From: Rufibacter ruber
GTDB lineage: Bacteria > Bacteroidota > Bacteroidia > Cytophagales > Hymenobacteraceae
NCBI RefSeq assembly: GCF_001647275.1
Contig: NZ_LRMM01000060.1
Location: 1-33,898 of the forward strand
Reading direction: 5' to 3'
DNA length: 33,898 bases
The notes under the pieces were generated by a model. That model saw only the letters and a list, made by a program, of their open reading frames with translations. It was not told the DNA's origin and made no database searches. The translations under genes and the position numbers were made by a program. Shown here piece by piece: positions 32,889 to 33,898 of the stretch. Every line of letters begins with the position of its first letter. The first letter of the stretch is position 1.

Positions 32889-33692
32889 ATGAATATGTTT
32901 AAAAATGCGTTCTTAACGCTTACTCTTTTGGTGATGCTGGGCTGCTCAACCGTTCCCATTACCGGGCGGCGTCAGGTTTCCCTGGTGAGTGACCAGGAAG
33001 TGATCACCATGTCCTTTCAGGCGTACAATGATCTCTTGAAACAGAGCAGACTGTCTAACAATGCCTCTCAAACGGCAATGGTAAAACGGGTGGGGCAGAA
33101 AATACAGCGGGCGGTAGAGCAGTTCATGCAGCAGCAGGGCGCCTCTTCCCAGCTGGAGGGGTACCAATGGGAGTTCAACCTGATTGAAGACGCCCAGCAG
33201 CAGAACGCATTTGCCATGGCGGGCGGTAAAACGGCCGTATATACCGGCTTGCTCCCTATCACCAAAGATGAAAGCGGGTTAGCCGTTGTCATGGGCCATG
33301 AAATTGCCCATGCCATTGCCAAGCACTCAAACGAGCGCATCAGCCAGCAGTTGCTGGCCGAGTACGGCGGGGCTACCCTGGGAGCGGTGCTGGGCCAGAA
33401 CCCGGGCGCCTCCTCTGAAATTGTGAACGCCGCCTACGGGATTGGTGCCCAAGGGGTACTCCTGAAATGGGGCCGCACCCAGGAATCTGAGGCCGACCGT
33501 TTAGGTTTGATCTTCATGGCCATGGCCGGTTACAACCCGCAAACCGCCGTAACCTTCTGGCAACGCATGGCCGCCGCCAGCGGAGGGGCTTCCCAACCAG
33601 AGCTGTTGAGCACCCACCCCAGCAACGAGACCCGGATTGCAGATATTCAGAAACACCTGCCTGAGGCGCAGAAATACTACACCGGCCGTTAA
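32889..33692 (+). CDS. M48 family metallopeptidase lipoprotein
   Basis: The 267-residue exported zinc peptidase has a short signal sequence ending in the lipobox VMLGC with lipid anchor C19. Zinc motif HEIAH (H137, E138, H141) lies in VMGHEIAHAIAKHSNER. The third ligand region RTQESEADRLGL is at about 196-207. A C-terminal LSTHPSNETRI completes the Oma1/BepA-like layout. These proteases act on misfolded envelope proteins. The start at 32889 keeps the full signal peptide. TAAATTTG at 32752-32759 fits a Bacteroidota -7 box, but I see no good -33 element. It is divergent from the FAH gene and alone on its strand. Confidence 0.92.
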   Translation: MNMFKNAFLTLTLLVMLGCSTVPITGRRQVSLVSDQEVITMSFQAYNDLLKQSRLSNNASQTAMVKRVGQKIQRAVEQFMQQQGASSQLEGYQWEFNLIEDAQQQNAFAMAGGKTAVYTGLLPITKDESGLAVVMGHEIAHAIAKHSNERISQQLLAEYGGATLGAVLGQNPGASSEIVNAAYGIGAQGVLLKWGRTQESEADRLGLIFMAMAGYNPQTAVTFWQRMAAASGGASQPELLSTHPSNETRIADIQKHLPEAQKYYTGR

Positions 33693-33695
33693 TCT

Positions 33696-33773
33696 ATGAA
33701 AGCCAAAACCAGATGGTTGCTCTTTAGCGCGGTGCTCATGGCGTTGCTGCTTAAATCTGATAAAGCGAGGTAG
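33696..33773 (+). CDS. Possible 25-residue hydrophobic peptide or truncated membrane-protein remnant
   Basis: An ATG three bases after the M48 stop opens a 25-codon frame: basic start MKAKTRW, a hydrophobic run LLFSAVLMALLL, then KSDKAR and TAG. It looks like the first helix of a longer protein cut short just before a repeat-rich stretch, or a small membrane peptide coupled to the M48 gene. There is no family match. Confidence 0.3.
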   Translation: MKAKTRWLLFSAVLMALLLKSDKAR

Positions 33774-33775
33774 TG

Positions 33776-33820
33776 GCACGTATCACATATCTCGTAGTAA
33801 GTATCACGTAGCACGTAGCA
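33776..33820. repeat. Degenerate tandem repeat of CACGTA-type units
   Basis: Units such as GCACGTATCAC, CTCGTAGTA, TATCACGTAGCACGTAGCA follow each other with small changes. There are about six short units (CGTA/CGTAGCA). It follows directly after the 25-codon frame at 33696. Confidence 0.6.
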
Positions 33821-33865
33821 ATATTTTTTTAGGCGCTCCTTTGCAGATTTGTCGAAGGAGGCGCT

Positions 33866-33898
33866 GCCGTTCGCTGTTTGCAAACAGCCGAAACCGGC
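33866..33898. repeat. Palindrome related to the repeat family (edge copy)
   Basis: The central CTGTTTGCAAACAG is flanked by GCCGTTCG and CCGAAACCGGC, giving near-complementary arms. The core resembles TGTTTT-loop-AAAACA but is shorter. It may continue past the window end. Confidence 0.55.

Noticed and set aside
1-33898. CRISPR array
   Set aside because: The palindromes are dispersed over 34 kb, differ in arm sequence and have no regular spacers; no cas genes are present.

Overview
The window looks like a chromosomal segment of a Bacteroidota bacterium, most likely Cytophagales and close to the Hymenobacteraceae (Rufibacter/Pontibacter type). This placement is an inference. It rests on the gene families present (a short NFACT protein, a transketolase split into two genes, a DUF1206 protein, an ECF sigma factor with a Spy-like partner, a very large PAS/GAF hybrid kinase), on a Bacteroidota-like promoter, and on several GTG and TTG starts without strong Shine-Dalgarno sequences. 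I see no transposase, integrase, phage gene, CRISPR array or restriction system. Nearly all genes are housekeeping or signalling genes.

Layout. 1-2298 (minus): a PhzF-like isomerase gene with an in-frame stop, overlapping a secreted amidohydrolase. 2615-3415 (minus): a DUF1206 membrane protein. 3416-4955: 1.5 kb of AT-rich DNA without a convincing gene, followed by a small exported protein (4956-5318, minus). 5570-5652: tRNA-Leu(GAG) with a terminator. 6031-7012: two convergent single-domain response regulators. 7369-15647 (minus): a tight run of giant hybrid kinase, CheY-like regulator, 92-residue protein, PhnP-like MBL hydrolase and NFACT protein. 15803-17820 (plus): a glycosyltransferase overlapping miaA. 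17821-18506: a gene-free stretch with four palindromic repeats. 18507-20210: pfkA (minus) and a TerB-like protein (plus). 20224-24082 (minus): a lipoprotein, an SLC13/RCK_C permease and a class-III aminotransferase. 24418-25902 (minus): ECF sigma factor, one-TM protein and Spy-like protein. 26152-29407 (minus): transketolase N subunit, von Willebrand A protein (frameshifted) and transketolase C subunit. 29532-32640 (minus): FAH-family hydrolase, M23 peptidase and peroxiredoxin. 32889-33692 (plus): an M48 lipoprotein peptidase.

The strongest unexplained signal is a dispersed family of about 15 palindromic repeats (general form CTGTTTT-GGSC-TGTTTT-loop-AAAACA-GSCC-AAAACAG). They lie mostly within 60 nt of a stop codon. 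Their arms vary between copies, but the variants stay complementary. One copy lies inside the signal-peptide region of the amidohydrolase and supplies its candidate lipid-anchor cysteine. Another runs into the stop codon of the SLC13 permease gene. A third is flanked by about 30-nt degenerate inverted arms and looks like part of a larger composite element.

Functionally the window combines central carbon metabolism (pfkA, split transketolase), RNA and translation quality functions (miaA, NFACT, tRNA-Leu), envelope maintenance (M23, M48, Spy-like/ECF module) and multi-step phosphorelay signalling.
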